From contig CAMLOU010000123.1 in NCBI GenBank assembly GCA_946481735.1, positions 1-12,537 of the forward strand: a stretch of DNA of 12,537 nt. The letters run 5' to 3'. Shown in pieces: positions 1 through 7,257 of the stretch; the first letter of the stretch is position 1; each line of letters starts with the position of its first letter. The translations under genes and the position numbers were made by a program. The DNA is from an uncultured Cellvibrio sp. (GTDB lineage: Bacteria > Pseudomonadota > Gammaproteobacteria > Pseudomonadales > Cellvibrionaceae). Under the pieces are notes generated by a model. The model ran no database searches, was not told the origin of the DNA, and saw nothing but the letters and a program-made list of their open reading frames with translations.

Positions 1-18
1 CGCGTCATCCCTGACGCG
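1..18. other. Short perfect hairpin at the window edge, upstream of metK
   Basis: Bases 1-7 (CGCGTCA) and 12-18 (TGACGCG) are exact reverse complements around a 4-base loop TCCC. The following bases AGGGTTTTG contain only four T's, so this is at best a weak intrinsic terminator for a gene lying to the left. It could also be one side of a larger structure cut off by the window edge. Bases 19-100 between it and metK form an AT-rich leader in which I can see no convincing promoter and no known SAM-sensing riboswitch. Confidence 0.35.
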
Positions 19-100
19 AGGGTTTTGAATACCAACACCTACCGACTTGAACTCAGTGCCACGTCTTTACATTTTTTATATTTTACGCAAGGAATCTACT

Positions 101-1255
101 ATGTCTGAATATTCCGTCTTTACATCTGAGTCTGTCTCTGAAGGCCATCCCGATAAGATGGCGGATCAAATTTCCGATGCGGTGCTGGATGCGATCCTGA
201 AAGATGATCCGAACGCGCGCGTTGCCGTAGAAACCCTGGTGAAAACCGGTATGGCGATTGTTGCCGGTGAGGTGCGCACATCGACTTATGTGGATCTGGA
301 GGATTTGATTCGTCAGGTCATCCTCGACATCGGTTACAACTCCAGTGACGTGGGTTTTGATGGGGCGTCTTGTGCGGTATTGAATGCAATCGGCAAGCAG
401 TCTTCTGATATCGCCATGGGTGTGGATGAAGCGGACAGTAAAGATCTGGGCGCGGGCGATCAGGGTTTGATGTTTGGTTATGCCACCAACGAAACCGATG
501 TGTTGATGCCGGCACCGATTTATTTTGCGCACCGTTTGGTGGAGCGTCAGGCGTATCTGCGCAAACACAATGTCTTGCCCTGGTTGCGTCCGGATGCAAA
601 GAGCCAGGTGACGTTGCGTTACGAAAATGGCAAGCCGGTGGCGGTGGATGCCGTGGTGTTGTCGACGCAGCATTCGCCGGATGTGAAGCAGGCGGATATT
701 CGTGAAGCGGTGCGCGAGGAAATTATCAATCAGGTGTTGCCGGCAGAGTGGTTGCACGCGGGTACGCAGTATCACATCAACCCGACCGGGCAATTTATTA
801 TCGGTGGGCCGGTGGGTGATTGTGGTTTGACGGGCCGCAAAATTATTGTGGATACCTACGGTGGTATGGCGCGGCATGGCGGTGGTGCGTTTTCCGGTAA
901 GGACCCGTCGAAGGTGGATCGTTCGGCGGCGTATGCGGGCCGTTATGTGGCGAAGAATATTGTGGCGGCGGGTTTGGCTGATCGTTGCGAAATTCAGGTG
1001 AGTTATGCGATTGGTGTGGCGGAGCCGACGTCGATTTCGATTAATACGTTTGGCACGGGTAGGCTGCCGGATGCGGAGATTGTGAAGTTGGTGCGAGAGC
1101 ATTTTGATTTGCGGCCGCGTGGGTTGATTGAGATGTTGGATTTGAAGCGGCCGATTTATCGGGCGACGGCGGCGTATGGGCATTTTGGTCGGGAGCTGCC
1201 GAATTTTACCTGGGAAAAAACCGACAAAGCAGAAACTCTGAAGAAGTATTTGTGA
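101..1255 (+). CDS. metK: S-adenosylmethionine synthetase (methionine adenosyltransferase)
   Basis: Cytosolic enzyme that joins methionine and ATP to make S-adenosylmethionine, the general methyl donor, releasing phosphate and pyrophosphate. The 384-residue product has the same length as E. coli MetK and shows its signatures: [13 protein letters not shown] near residues 7-19, GAGDQG at 117-122, and the glycine-rich phosphate-binding GGGAFSGKD at 260-268, followed by PSKVDRSA. The ATG at 101 is chosen over an in-frame TTG at 47. It is preceded by AAGGA at 89-93 and aligns with the E. coli N-terminus, while the extra 18 residues (NSVPRLYIF...) do not belong to the family. ahcY and metF follow on the same strand, so SAM making, SAH removal and methyl supply are grouped. 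Oddity: from about base 600 to 1201 third codon positions are almost only G or T; the last 17 codons return to normal usage. Confidence 0.98.
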   Translation: MSEYSVFTSESVSEGHPDKMADQISDAVLDAILKDDPNARVAVETLVKTGMAIVAGEVRTSTYVDLEDLIRQVILDIGYNSSDVGFDGASCAVLNAIGKQSSDIAMGVDEADSKDLGAGDQGLMFGYATNETDVLMPAPIYFAHRLVERQAYLRKHNVLPWLRPDAKSQVTLRYENGKPVAVDAVVLSTQHSPDVKQADIREAVREEIINQVLPAEWLHAGTQYHINPTGQFIIGGPVGDCGLTGRKIIVDTYGGMARHGGGAFSGKDPSKVDRSAAYAGRYVAKNIVAAGLADRCEIQVSYAIGVAEPTSISINTFGTGRLPDAEIVKLVREHFDLRPRGLIEMLDLKRPIYRATAAYGHFGRELPNFTWEKTDKAETLKKYL

Positions 1256-1274
1256 TTTTTTGAAGGTGGGTGGC

Positions 1275-1380
1275 GTTGAAGCCTGGTCTGTAGTTCGAGA
1301 CTCGCCGTGAATCCATCCGTGGAGGCTCATCACCGACATCCATGTCGGTGATGGTCTCGAACTACAGACCAGGCTTCAAC
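1275..1380. repeat. Nested inverted-repeat element between metK and ahcY
   Basis: Arms at 1275-1301 and 1354-1380 are perfect reverse complements over 27 bp (GTTGAAGCCTGGTCTGTAGT at the start of the left arm). Inside, 1328-1339 and 1342-1353 form a second perfect 12-base inverted repeat (CATCACCGACAT / ATGTCGGTGATG) directly abutting the right outer arm. A third small hairpin, TCCA-TCCG-TGGA at 1312-1323, lies in the left part, flanked by GCC/GGC that can also pair. The whole 106-base unit could fold into a long stem capped by a branched head. It starts 20 bases after the metK stop and ends 79 bases before ahcY. From memory, repeats containing GAATCCATCC...GGAGGCTC and CATCCATG motifs occur between genes in related gammaproteobacteria. 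I see no transposase, so a non-autonomous repeat or a processing/termination structure is the likely nature. Confidence 0.9.
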
Positions 1381-1459
1381 TTAATGTTGATCTGTTGATC
1401 ACTTCTCGAATTTTTAATTGGCAGCATTTTGCGGCCAGGCACACACACAGGATTTTTTT

Positions 1460-2860
1460 ATGAATATCGCTGCAAATTTTACTGACTATAAAGTCGCTGC
1501 AAAGACTACCGAACAATTCCAGAAGGATGCTTATTGGGGTCGCAAGGAAATTGAGATTGCTGAGGGTGAGATGCCGGCGTTGATGGCGTTGCGGCGTAAG
1601 TATAAGGACAGCAAGCCGTTGGCGGATGCGCGGATTATTGGTTGTATTCACATGACGATTCAAACCGCTGTGTTGATTGAGACATTGGTGGAATTGGGTG
1701 CTGAGGTGCGCTGGTCGTCGTGTAATATTTTTTCGACGCAGGATCATGCGGCGGCGGCGATTGCGGCGGCGGGGATTCCGGTGTTTGCGTGGAAGGGTGA
1801 GACGGAAGAGGAATTCTGGTGGTGTATTGAGCAAACCATTTTGAAGGATGGTAAGCCGTGGGCGGCGAATATGATTCTGGATGACGGTGGTGATGTGACG
1901 CAGGTTATCCATGAGAAGTATCCGCAGATGCTGGATAAGATTCATGGGATTTCTGAGGAAACCACAACCGGTGTTCATCGTTTGTTGGATATGTTGAAGA
2001 AAGGTACCTTGAAGGTGCCGGCGATTAATGTGAATGATTCCATCACCAAGAGCAAGAATGATAACAAGTATGGTTGCCGTCACAGTTTGAATGATGCGAT
2101 CAAGCGCGGTACTGACCATTTGTTGTCGGGCAAGAAAGCCCTGGTGATTGGTTACGGTGATGTGGGTAAGGGCTCGGCGGCGTCGCTGCGTCAGGAAGGT
2201 ATGATTGTTAAAGTCACCGAGATTGATCCTATCTGTGCCATGCAGGCGTGCATGGATGGTTTTGAGGTGGTATCGCCTTATAACGATGGCATCAACACCG
2301 GCAAGTATGAAGATATTAATCATGCGGTATTGGGCACAACGGATCTGGTGGTGACGACAACCGGTAACGTCAATGTGTGCGATTCAGCGATGTTGCGTGC
2401 ATTAAAGCGCAGTGCAGTGGTGTGTAACATCGGGCACTTCGACAGTGAGATTGACACCGCTTATATGCGCAAGCATTGGGAGTGGGAAGAGGTGAAGCCG
2501 CAGGTGCACAAGGTGTACCGCGATAAGGCAACCAATGATCACTTGATTATTTTGTCTGAAGGTCGCCTGGTCAACCTCGGCAACGCAACCGGTCATCCCT
2601 CGCGTATTATGGATGGTTCCTTTGCGAATCAGGTGTTGGCGCAGATGTATTTGTACGAGCGCAAATTTGCGGATCTGCCCGCTGAGCAAAAAGCAGAGCA
2701 TTTGTACGTGCGCGTGTTACCGAAAAAGCTGGATGAAGAAGTGGCCAAAGATATGGTGGAAGGTTTTGGTGGCGTGATTACCAAACTGACGGCGCAACAG
2801 GCTGAGTATATCGGCGTGGAAACCGAAGGCCCCTTCAAGCCCGAAAGCTATAAATATTAA
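1460..2860 (+). CDS. ahcY: S-adenosylhomocysteine hydrolase (adenosylhomocysteinase)
   Basis: NAD-dependent cytosolic enzyme that splits S-adenosylhomocysteine into homocysteine and adenosine, relieving product inhibition of methyltransferases. The 466-residue product fits the Pseudomonas-type family, recalled as about 469. Visible elements are [10 protein letters not shown] at 91-100, the catalytic DDGGD at 141-145, EETTTG at 166-171, and K197, D201 and C206 within [11 protein letters not shown] (spaced like human K186, D190 and C195). The Rossmann motif GYGDVGKG is at 231-238. The C-terminal KPESYKY has the lysine and tyrosine that reach the partner subunit's NAD in known structures. The ATG at 1460 follows AGGA at 1449-1452 across a run of seven T's. 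An in-frame TTG at 1418 would add 14 unrelated residues. The gene sits 204 bases after metK, with the inverted repeat between, and before metF. Its first third shares metK's G/T-ending codon bias; its last third does not. Confidence 0.97.
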   Translation: MNIAANFTDYKVAAKTTEQFQKDAYWGRKEIEIAEGEMPALMALRRKYKDSKPLADARIIGCIHMTIQTAVLIETLVELGAEVRWSSCNIFSTQDHAAAAIAAAGIPVFAWKGETEEEFWWCIEQTILKDGKPWAANMILDDGGDVTQVIHEKYPQMLDKIHGISEETTTGVHRLLDMLKKGTLKVPAINVNDSITKSKNDNKYGCRHSLNDAIKRGTDHLLSGKKALVIGYGDVGKGSAASLRQEGMIVKVTEIDPICAMQACMDGFEVVSPYNDGINTGKYEDINHAVLGTTDLVVTTTGNVNVCDSAMLRALKRSAVVCNIGHFDSEIDTAYMRKHWEWEEVKPQVHKVYRDKATNDHLIILSEGRLVNLGNATGHPSRIMDGSFANQVLAQMYLYERKFADLPAEQKAEHLYVRVLPKKLDEEVAKDMVEGFGGVITKLTAQQAEYIGVETEGPFKPESYKY

Positions 2861-2878
2861 TGTAAAACTCGTGTACCC

Positions 2879-2977
2879 GTAGGTCGGATTAGCGCAGCGT
2901 AATCCGACAATACAATACGAAAAGTTGATACATGCATGACCACCTTTGTCGGATTACGCTGCGCTAATCCGACCTAC
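2879..2977. repeat. REP-type inverted doublet between ahcY and metF
   Basis: Arms 2879-2910 and 2946-2977 are perfect reverse complements over 32 bp, separated by 35 bases. Each arm is itself an imperfect palindrome: GTCGGATTA and TAATCCGAC surround GCGCAGCG. The unit is therefore two head-to-head copies of one REP-like hairpin, the arrangement called BIME in enterics. It begins 18 bases after the ahcY stop and ends 22 bases before the metF ATG. In RNA the arms could form a very stable stem that ends or slows transcription or protects the ahcY 3' end. The same repeat family occurs again at 4732-4820. No RAYT-type transposase lies in this window. Confidence 0.93.
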
Positions 2978-2999
2978 AACCACATTGCAGAACAACAAT

Positions 3000-3848
3000 A
3001 TGACCGATTCTCAACCACGTTTAAGTTTTGAGTTTTTTCCGCCGAAGACCCCGGAGGGTAAACAAAAACTCATTCATGTGCGCGATCAGCTCAACAGCTT
3101 CGCGCCGGATTTCTTTTCCGTTACCTATGGTGCTGGCGGTTCGACGCGCGATAACACCAAAGGCATTGTGACCAATTTTAAATCAGCGGGCATTGCCACC
3201 GCGCCACATTTATCTTTTGGCGGTGACGATGAAGAAACCATCCTGGAATTATTGCAGGATTATAAAGCAGCCGGTGTCGATCGCATCGTTGCCCTGCGCG
3301 GTGATATGCCCTCCGGGGTCGGCGGCGCTTATCAACTGGTGTATGCCAATGAGCTGGTGGCCTTTATCCGCAAACACTTTGGCGATTATTTTCATCTGGA
3401 GGTAGCAGCTTATCCTGAGATTCATCCGCAAGCCAAAAGCTACAGCGATGACATCCGCTATTTAAAGGGTAAGTTTGATGCGGGTGCCAACAGCGGCATT
3501 ACACAATATTTCTTTAATCCGGATGCCTACTTTTATTTTATGGAGCAGTGTCATAGCGCCGGTATTGATCAGCCGATTTATCCCGGCATTATGCCGATCA
3601 TCAACTACCGCAACCTGACGCGCTTTTCCGATACCTGCGGCGCAGAAATTCCGCGCTGGTTGCGTAAAGCCCTGGAGAATTTCGGTGACGACGAAGCGAG
3701 CCTGAAAAGTTTTGGGGTGGATCTGGTAACCGAGCTGTGTGAAGTGCTGCTGGAAAATGACGCCCCCGGCTTGCATTTTTACACCATGAACCAGACCGAA
3801 CCCACGGCACAAATTGTCAGCAACCTCGGGTTAATTCCTACCGAATAA
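3000..3848 (+). CDS. metF: 5,10-methylenetetrahydrofolate reductase
   Basis: FAD enzyme that reduces 5,10-methylene-tetrahydrofolate to 5-methyl-tetrahydrofolate with NADH, giving the methyl group used to remake methionine from the homocysteine produced by AhcY. The 282-residue product is close to E. coli MetF (296). It has FEFFPPK at 10-16, whose E11 corresponds to the proton-donating Glu28, then TYGAGGST at 42-49 and LRGD at 99-102 with the FAD-facing Asp120 equivalent D102. HLEVAAYPEIHP at 132-143 and ITQYFF at 167-172 (Gln183 equivalent Q169) complete the TIM-barrel signature. The ATG at 3000 is chosen because the protein then begins just before the conserved core. The longer TTG reading at 2946 would begin inside the inverted repeat. 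No clear Shine-Dalgarno sequence precedes the ATG (GCAGAACAACAAT), which is unusual beside metK and ahcY. Confidence 0.97.
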   Translation: MTDSQPRLSFEFFPPKTPEGKQKLIHVRDQLNSFAPDFFSVTYGAGGSTRDNTKGIVTNFKSAGIATAPHLSFGGDDEETILELLQDYKAAGVDRIVALRGDMPSGVGGAYQLVYANELVAFIRKHFGDYFHLEVAAYPEIHPQAKSYSDDIRYLKGKFDAGANSGITQYFFNPDAYFYFMEQCHSAGIDQPIYPGIMPIINYRNLTRFSDTCGAEIPRWLRKALENFGDDEASLKSFGVDLVTELCEVLLENDAPGLHFYTMNQTEPTAQIVSNLGLIPTE

Positions 3849-3855
3849 CATCATC

Positions 3856-3884
3856 ACGCTGATGGGGCTATACCTCATCAGCGT
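3856..3884. terminator. Possible two-way terminator hairpin between metF and the dehydrogenase gene
   Basis: ACGCTGATG at 3856-3864 pairs exactly with CATCAGCGT at 3876-3884. The stem can be extended inward by one G-U and two G-C pairs, leaving the loop CTATA. It lies 7 bases after the metF stop and overlaps the stop codon of the convergent dehydrogenase gene (TGA, complement of 3878-3880). Neither strand has a run of T's after the stem, so it lacks half of a classical intrinsic terminator. Confidence 0.4.
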
Positions 3885-4621
3885 CCGCCCGACACATCCA
3901 GCAACACACCCGTTGAATAAGAGGCCTCATCCGAGAGCAGCCATAGAATTGCGCGTGCGACTTCTTCGGGGTAGCCACCGCGTTGCATGGGAATCGCATC
4001 TTTCAATCGTTCAATCCGCCCTGGCTCTCCGCCAGTGGCGTGAATCTCAGTATGGATAATACCCGGCCTCACCGCATTGACACGAATGCCTTCATCAATG
4101 ACTTCCTTGGCCAGACCGATGGTAAAAGTGTCTATCGCACCTTTGGTTGCGGCATAGTCAACGTATTCATTGGCTGATCCCAGGCGCGCGGCGATGGATG
4201 ATACATTCACGATTCCTCCGCCCTGCCCGCCACGCGCGGTGGACATACGCTTGATGGCTTCGCGTGCGCAGATAAAACTGCCGATCACATTGGTGGCAAA
4301 TAATTGTTCGAGGTAGGCCGTACTGGTGTCCACTACGCGCCCTTGTTTAAGTATGCCCGCGTTATTGACCAATGCGGTTACACGGCCTAATTGCTCATCG
4401 AATTGTGCAAATGCCTGCACGATATCAGCTTCTTTACTCACATCCATTTGCACGGCTATGGCCTTACCGCCCTTTTGATTTATGTGCGTCACTATGGCGT
4501 GGGCGGCGGCCTCTTGTTCGCGATAGGTGATGCCAACCTGGTAGCCCTGTTCGGCGGCCAATAATGCGGTGGCCGCGCCTATGCCGCGACTGCCGCCGGT
4601 GATAATGATGTTTTTTTCCAT
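3878..4621 (-). CDS. YgfF-like short-chain dehydrogenase/reductase
   Basis: Predicted cytosolic NAD(P)-dependent oxidoreductase of the classical SDR family; the substrate cannot be read from the sequence. The 247-residue product has the cofactor motif TGGSRGIG at 8-15, NNAG at 86-89, the structural N111, serine(s) at 141-142 and the catalytic pair Y156/K160 in YAATK. VRPG at 184-187 is followed by TEIHATGGEPGR at 191-202 and IPMQRGG at 210-216. This last block closely resembles what I recall of E. coli YgfF, so it is probably an ortholog, but YgfF has no settled role either. The ATG at 4621 is preferred to the in-frame TTG at 4651: AGGGA lies at a suitable distance and SDRs begin a few residues before the first beta strand. 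It lies downstream of hemY in the same direction, but a REP-type inverted repeat and about 200 bases separate them, so separate transcription is likely. Confidence 0.93.
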   Translation of the reverse strand: MEKNIIITGGSRGIGAATALLAAEQGYQVGITYREQEAAAHAIVTHINQKGGKAIAVQMDVSKEADIVQAFAQFDEQLGRVTALVNNAGILKQGRVVDTSTAYLEQLFATNVIGSFICAREAIKRMSTARGGQGGGIVNVSSIAARLGSANEYVDYAATKGAIDTFTIGLAKEVIDEGIRVNAVRPGIIHTEIHATGGEPGRIERLKDAIPMQRGGYPEEVARAILWLLSDEASYSTGVLLDVSGGR

Positions 4622-4731
4622 GTTTGCGTCCCTGGTAAAAGCGTTGATCAATGTTAACCAAGCGTAGCAGAGAGGGTAGTGACAGTTAGTGGGGAAATCT
4701 TGGGTTACAGCATTGGGGGGGAAAGTTGGAG

Positions 4732-4820
4732 GGATGTCGGATTACGCCCTGCGGGCTAATTCGACCTACATGGCACACCCTGAAGTAGGTCGGATTAGCC
4801 AACGGCGTAATCCGACATCC
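4732..4820. repeat. Second REP-type inverted doublet, after hemY
   Basis: Arms 4732-4769 and 4785-4820 are reverse complements apart from the hairpin tip (CCTGCGG against GTTGG) and one T/C difference in AATTCG versus AATCCG. They belong to the same family as the repeat at 2879-2977, sharing GTAGGTCGGATTA at one end and GTAATCCGACA at the other (the left arm carries the T/C change). The element starts 6 bases beyond the hemY stop, so it is a natural transcript-end hairpin for the heme operon. The remaining 110 bases up to the dehydrogenase start hold a seven-G run near 4715 and no promoter I can identify with confidence. Confidence 0.91.
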
Positions 4821-4826
4821 AGCTAT

Positions 4827-6068
4827 TTATGCTCGAGTCTTGGGCTGCGGCAACTCCGGTAATCCCAACGCAGCCATCCCCAATGCCTGTTGATAATAAT
4901 CGCTGCTGCGCTGGGTCTCGCCCAGGCTTTCCAGCAAGCGCGCTAACTCGGCAAAGGTTTCCGGGTCGCGTTTGATGCGCAGGCTTTCGTTGAAATAATC
5001 CCGCGCACTGCCCCAGATTTCATTGCGCAGACACAAACGCCCCAGGGTTAATAACAGCACGGCATCGCGCGGGTGTTGCTTGAGCCAGGCTTCCGCCACG
5101 GTCAATTGCTGACGCGGGTCGCGGCCGCGCAGCCGACCATATAAATGCACCAACCCCGGATGCCATTCCTTGCCAAGCGCTTTGCGCACCAGGGTTTCCG
5201 CTTCCTGATCTTCAAAATTGATCGCCAGCTGCCGCGCATAGACATCAATCATGTCGTTATTTTTTTGCAGATGCGGTGGCACGCGCTCCCAGGCCGCACG
5301 CAGTTTTGGCAAGCGATCACCCTGCAACAACAAACGCACTTCTTCGCCGGTTTTTTTCAATCGCTCGCTGTGGATGGTCAACTCCAACTGCGCTAACTCT
5401 TCCGGCGAACGAATCTTGTAACTGCGCAGCCGATCAAAGATGCCGTACAGTGAATCCCAATCCTGGCGGGCAATATAAACGTCGCACAGCAAGTCCAACA
5501 GCACCGGATTTTGCGGCGCCTTGCCTTTAATACGCAGCAGCGTCATCAGGCACTGGTCATATTGCTTGCTGGATAACTCCATGCGTGCGCGGGTCAAGGC
5601 TACCGCCAATTCCGCCTCGGGGCCGGTTTCACTGGCAATCGTTAACAATTTTTCGGCTTCCGCACGATCACCCAATTCGTAGGCACTGCGCGCGGCGGCA
5701 AGATAATTAATCAGCGGCGCATCGACTTTAGGCGCGGCACGCAGTAATTTTTTGCGCGCCTGTAACCAGTTACCTTCAATGTAATCCACCAAGCCGCTGG
5801 CGGTACGTTTTTGCGCGCGCTCGCTGCCACCAAAGCTCATGTATTCAGAAAAATTTCGCACGATGTAGAAGCTGCCGAGCCACAACCGCAGCACCAGCCA
5901 GGCCACAAAAATGCTGAGAATAATCACCAGTGCCGCAAACCATAGACTCATCTCAATGGTTTTACTGCCATAGGCAATCAGCAGATAGCCACCATCTTCC
6001 GGCGGGCTGAGCATGACCCAGAGGCCGAACGCGAACAGGACAACAACAATGAATAACAACTTTTTCAT
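4827..6068 (-). CDS. hemY: HemY, TPR-containing inner-membrane protein of the heme operon
   Basis: Proteobacterial HemY, an inner-membrane protein encoded with the early heme genes; its biochemical role is not settled. It is unrelated to the Bacillus oxidase of the same name. The 413-residue product is close to the E. coli length (about 398). It has two hydrophobic segments at roughly residues 3-20 and 42-64, then a short conserved stretch YMSFGGSERAQKR at 76-88. The long helical tail is rich in tetratricopeptide-like pairs, clearest near residues 330-400 (LTLGRLCL...ARDYFNESL; LARLLESL...YYQQAL). The topology suggests a membrane hairpin with the TPR region exposed for protein contacts. The start ATG lies only 3 bases after the hemX TAA, so the two are surely co-transcribed and probably translationally coupled. 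The gene is the last of hemC-hemD-hemX-hemY and is followed at once by an inverted repeat. Confidence 0.94.
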   Translation of the reverse strand: MKKLLFIVVVLFAFGLWVMLSPPEDGGYLLIAYGSKTIEMSLWFAALVIILSIFVAWLVLRLWLGSFYIVRNFSEYMSFGGSERAQKRTASGLVDYIEGNWLQARKKLLRAAPKVDAPLINYLAAARSAYELGDRAEAEKLLTIASETGPEAELAVALTRARMELSSKQYDQCLMTLLRIKGKAPQNPVLLDLLCDVYIARQDWDSLYGIFDRLRSYKIRSPEELAQLELTIHSERLKKTGEEVRLLLQGDRLPKLRAAWERVPPHLQKNNDMIDVYARQLAINFEDQEAETLVRKALGKEWHPGLVHLYGRLRGRDPRQQLTVAEAWLKQHPRDAVLLLTLGRLCLRNEIWGSARDYFNESLRIKRDPETFAELARLLESLGETQRSSDYYQQALGMAALGLPELPQPKTRA

Positions 6069-6071
6069 TGG

Positions 6072-7238
6072 TTACTTGCCTCCGCGCCGAGAAACCGCTT
6101 TGGTGTGCTTGCGCTCGATGTAGGCTTTGAGCAGCGCAGTGGACTCTGCAAAATTCGGCAAGGATTGGGTAATAATCACGTTCTGCAAATCGGCCAATTC
6201 AGCTTGCGCTGCAACCGATTGGGTATTGAGCGGGAAGTAGGTTTTCAACCACTCCTGGGCTTTTTGCAGACTGGATTGATAGACCTGCGCCTCTTCGCGT
6301 AACAACGCGGCCTGGGCCTGCTCCAGCATCAGTCGCATATTTTGCTTGAGGTAAATTTGATTGTCCGGGGCGAGGATCGCCGGCACCGGCTGCGCATGGT
6401 CACGCACCCGCAAATGATGACTGAACTTTTTCAACACATTCATAAAACCGCGTTTGGTTTTAACCCACAAACTGTCATTTTCCTGGGGCTCATCTTCCGG
6501 CCAGATTTCCTCGGTCGAACCCAGGGGTTCAATCAGCGGCAATTTTTCAATCTGCTCCGACAAGGCCAATAACCGCAGATAAACACCTTCGCGATCAATA
6601 TCACCGGCGAGGGTTAATTCACTCATCTCACTGGCGAGGGCTTTGCGTACCGGAAATAAATCCGGATCATTTAAATCGCGCAGGATTTCATCGACACTCT
6701 GGGCCAAGGCCACCGCGTTGCCGCTGTTGCGTTCCAGCAGCACGCGCTGGTTGGCCAGCCGCAATAAGTACTCTGCTTCGGCAATCTTCCAGTCATCGCG
6801 ATTAACACTCGACAAGGCCAACACCCGCGCGGCGGTATTGTCTACGCGTTGCGCCAGTTCGTTCATCGCTTGCTGCACATCATTCTGCTGGTCTTCCAGA
6901 CGCTGTTCCACTGTCGCGGCGAGCGTATCCTGCTGCATTTGCGTGGCGCGTTGTTGCTGCTGTAACTGGGCCTGTACATTTTCCAGCAGTTGTTGCTGCA
7001 CCATGTACTGCTGCGCGAAATACCAGGCGCCGTAAATAATACCGGCGATCAATAACAGCAGAACCAGCCAGACACCCCAATTACTTGAACCGGAATGGCG
7101 AGCAGGTGGCGTGGTGGCGTGAGTACTGTTACCAGAACGATTGGCCGATGATTCAGGCTCGCGCGCATCCGGTTTGGGTACATCCGTGGCCGCCGTCTCG
7201 GTCATGGCAGGAACATTTTTTTCATCAGTCACAATCAT
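6072..7238 (-). CDS. hemX: HemX, membrane-anchored coiled-coil protein of the heme operon
   Basis: HemX family protein of unproven function. Databases often call it uroporphyrinogen-III C-methyltransferase, but no SAM-binding methyltransferase domain is visible. The 388-residue product (E. coli about 393) has a polar, low-complexity N-terminus of about 53 residues and one membrane helix at about 55-75 (WGVWLVLLLLIAGIIYGAW). A glutamine-rich coiled coil follows at about 79-135, then the family signature RDDWKIAEAEYLLRLANQR at 147-165 and an all-helical C-terminal region. One helix with a large C-terminal domain suggests the bulk lies in the periplasm. The ATG at 7238 is preceded by AAAGAGAG, a reasonable ribosome site; a second ATG at codon 12 is possible. 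It begins 19 bases after the hemD stop and ends 3 bases before hemY. Confidence 0.93.
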   Translation of the reverse strand: MIVTDEKNVPAMTETAATDVPKPDAREPESSANRSGNSTHATTPPARHSGSSNWGVWLVLLLLIAGIIYGAWYFAQQYMVQQQLLENVQAQLQQQQRATQMQQDTLAATVEQRLEDQQNDVQQAMNELAQRVDNTAARVLALSSVNRDDWKIAEAEYLLRLANQRVLLERNSGNAVALAQSVDEILRDLNDPDLFPVRKALASEMSELTLAGDIDREGVYLRLLALSEQIEKLPLIEPLGSTEEIWPEDEPQENDSLWVKTKRGFMNVLKKFSHHLRVRDHAQPVPAILAPDNQIYLKQNMRLMLEQAQAALLREEAQVYQSSLQKAQEWLKTYFPLNTQSVAAQAELADLQNVIITQSLPNFAESTALLKAYIERKHTKAVSRRGGK

Positions 7239-7257
7239 TCACTCTCTTTGAAGAAAA

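Noticed and set aside
19..100. Possible SAM-responsive leader or sigma-70 promoter before metK
   Set aside because: TTGAAC at 47-52 and TATATT at 77-82 are 24 bases apart, too far for a normal promoter, and no known SAM riboswitch core is visible.
83..1339. 418-codon open frame antisense to metK
   Set aside because: It is codon-aligned with metK, so its stops could only come from TTA, CTA or TCA codons in metK. The A-avoiding third positions there remove them. The predicted protein is His/Arg/Ile-rich nonsense with no known motif.
1381..1459. Possible SAH riboswitch upstream of ahcY
   Set aside because: SAH riboswitches are known before ahcY in some proteobacteria, but this 79-base AT-rich stretch lacks the conserved GAGG-GCGCTGC and CAGGCTCGG core. 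Only a short GATC-containing dyad is present. A covariance-model search would settle it.
1376..2323. 315-codon open frame antisense to ahcY
   Set aside because: Same cause as the metK antisense frame: codon-aligned with ahcY in the G/T-ending stretch, no family resemblance and a product of unnatural composition.
2946..2999. Upstream TTG start for metF
   Set aside because: It would begin inside the REP arm and add 18 residues encoded by repeat DNA, with no family support.
6072..7238. HemX as a uroporphyrinogen-III methyltransferase
   Set aside because: The protein is a single-pass coiled-coil protein with no SAM-binding methyltransferase motifs; that common database name is not supported by the sequence.
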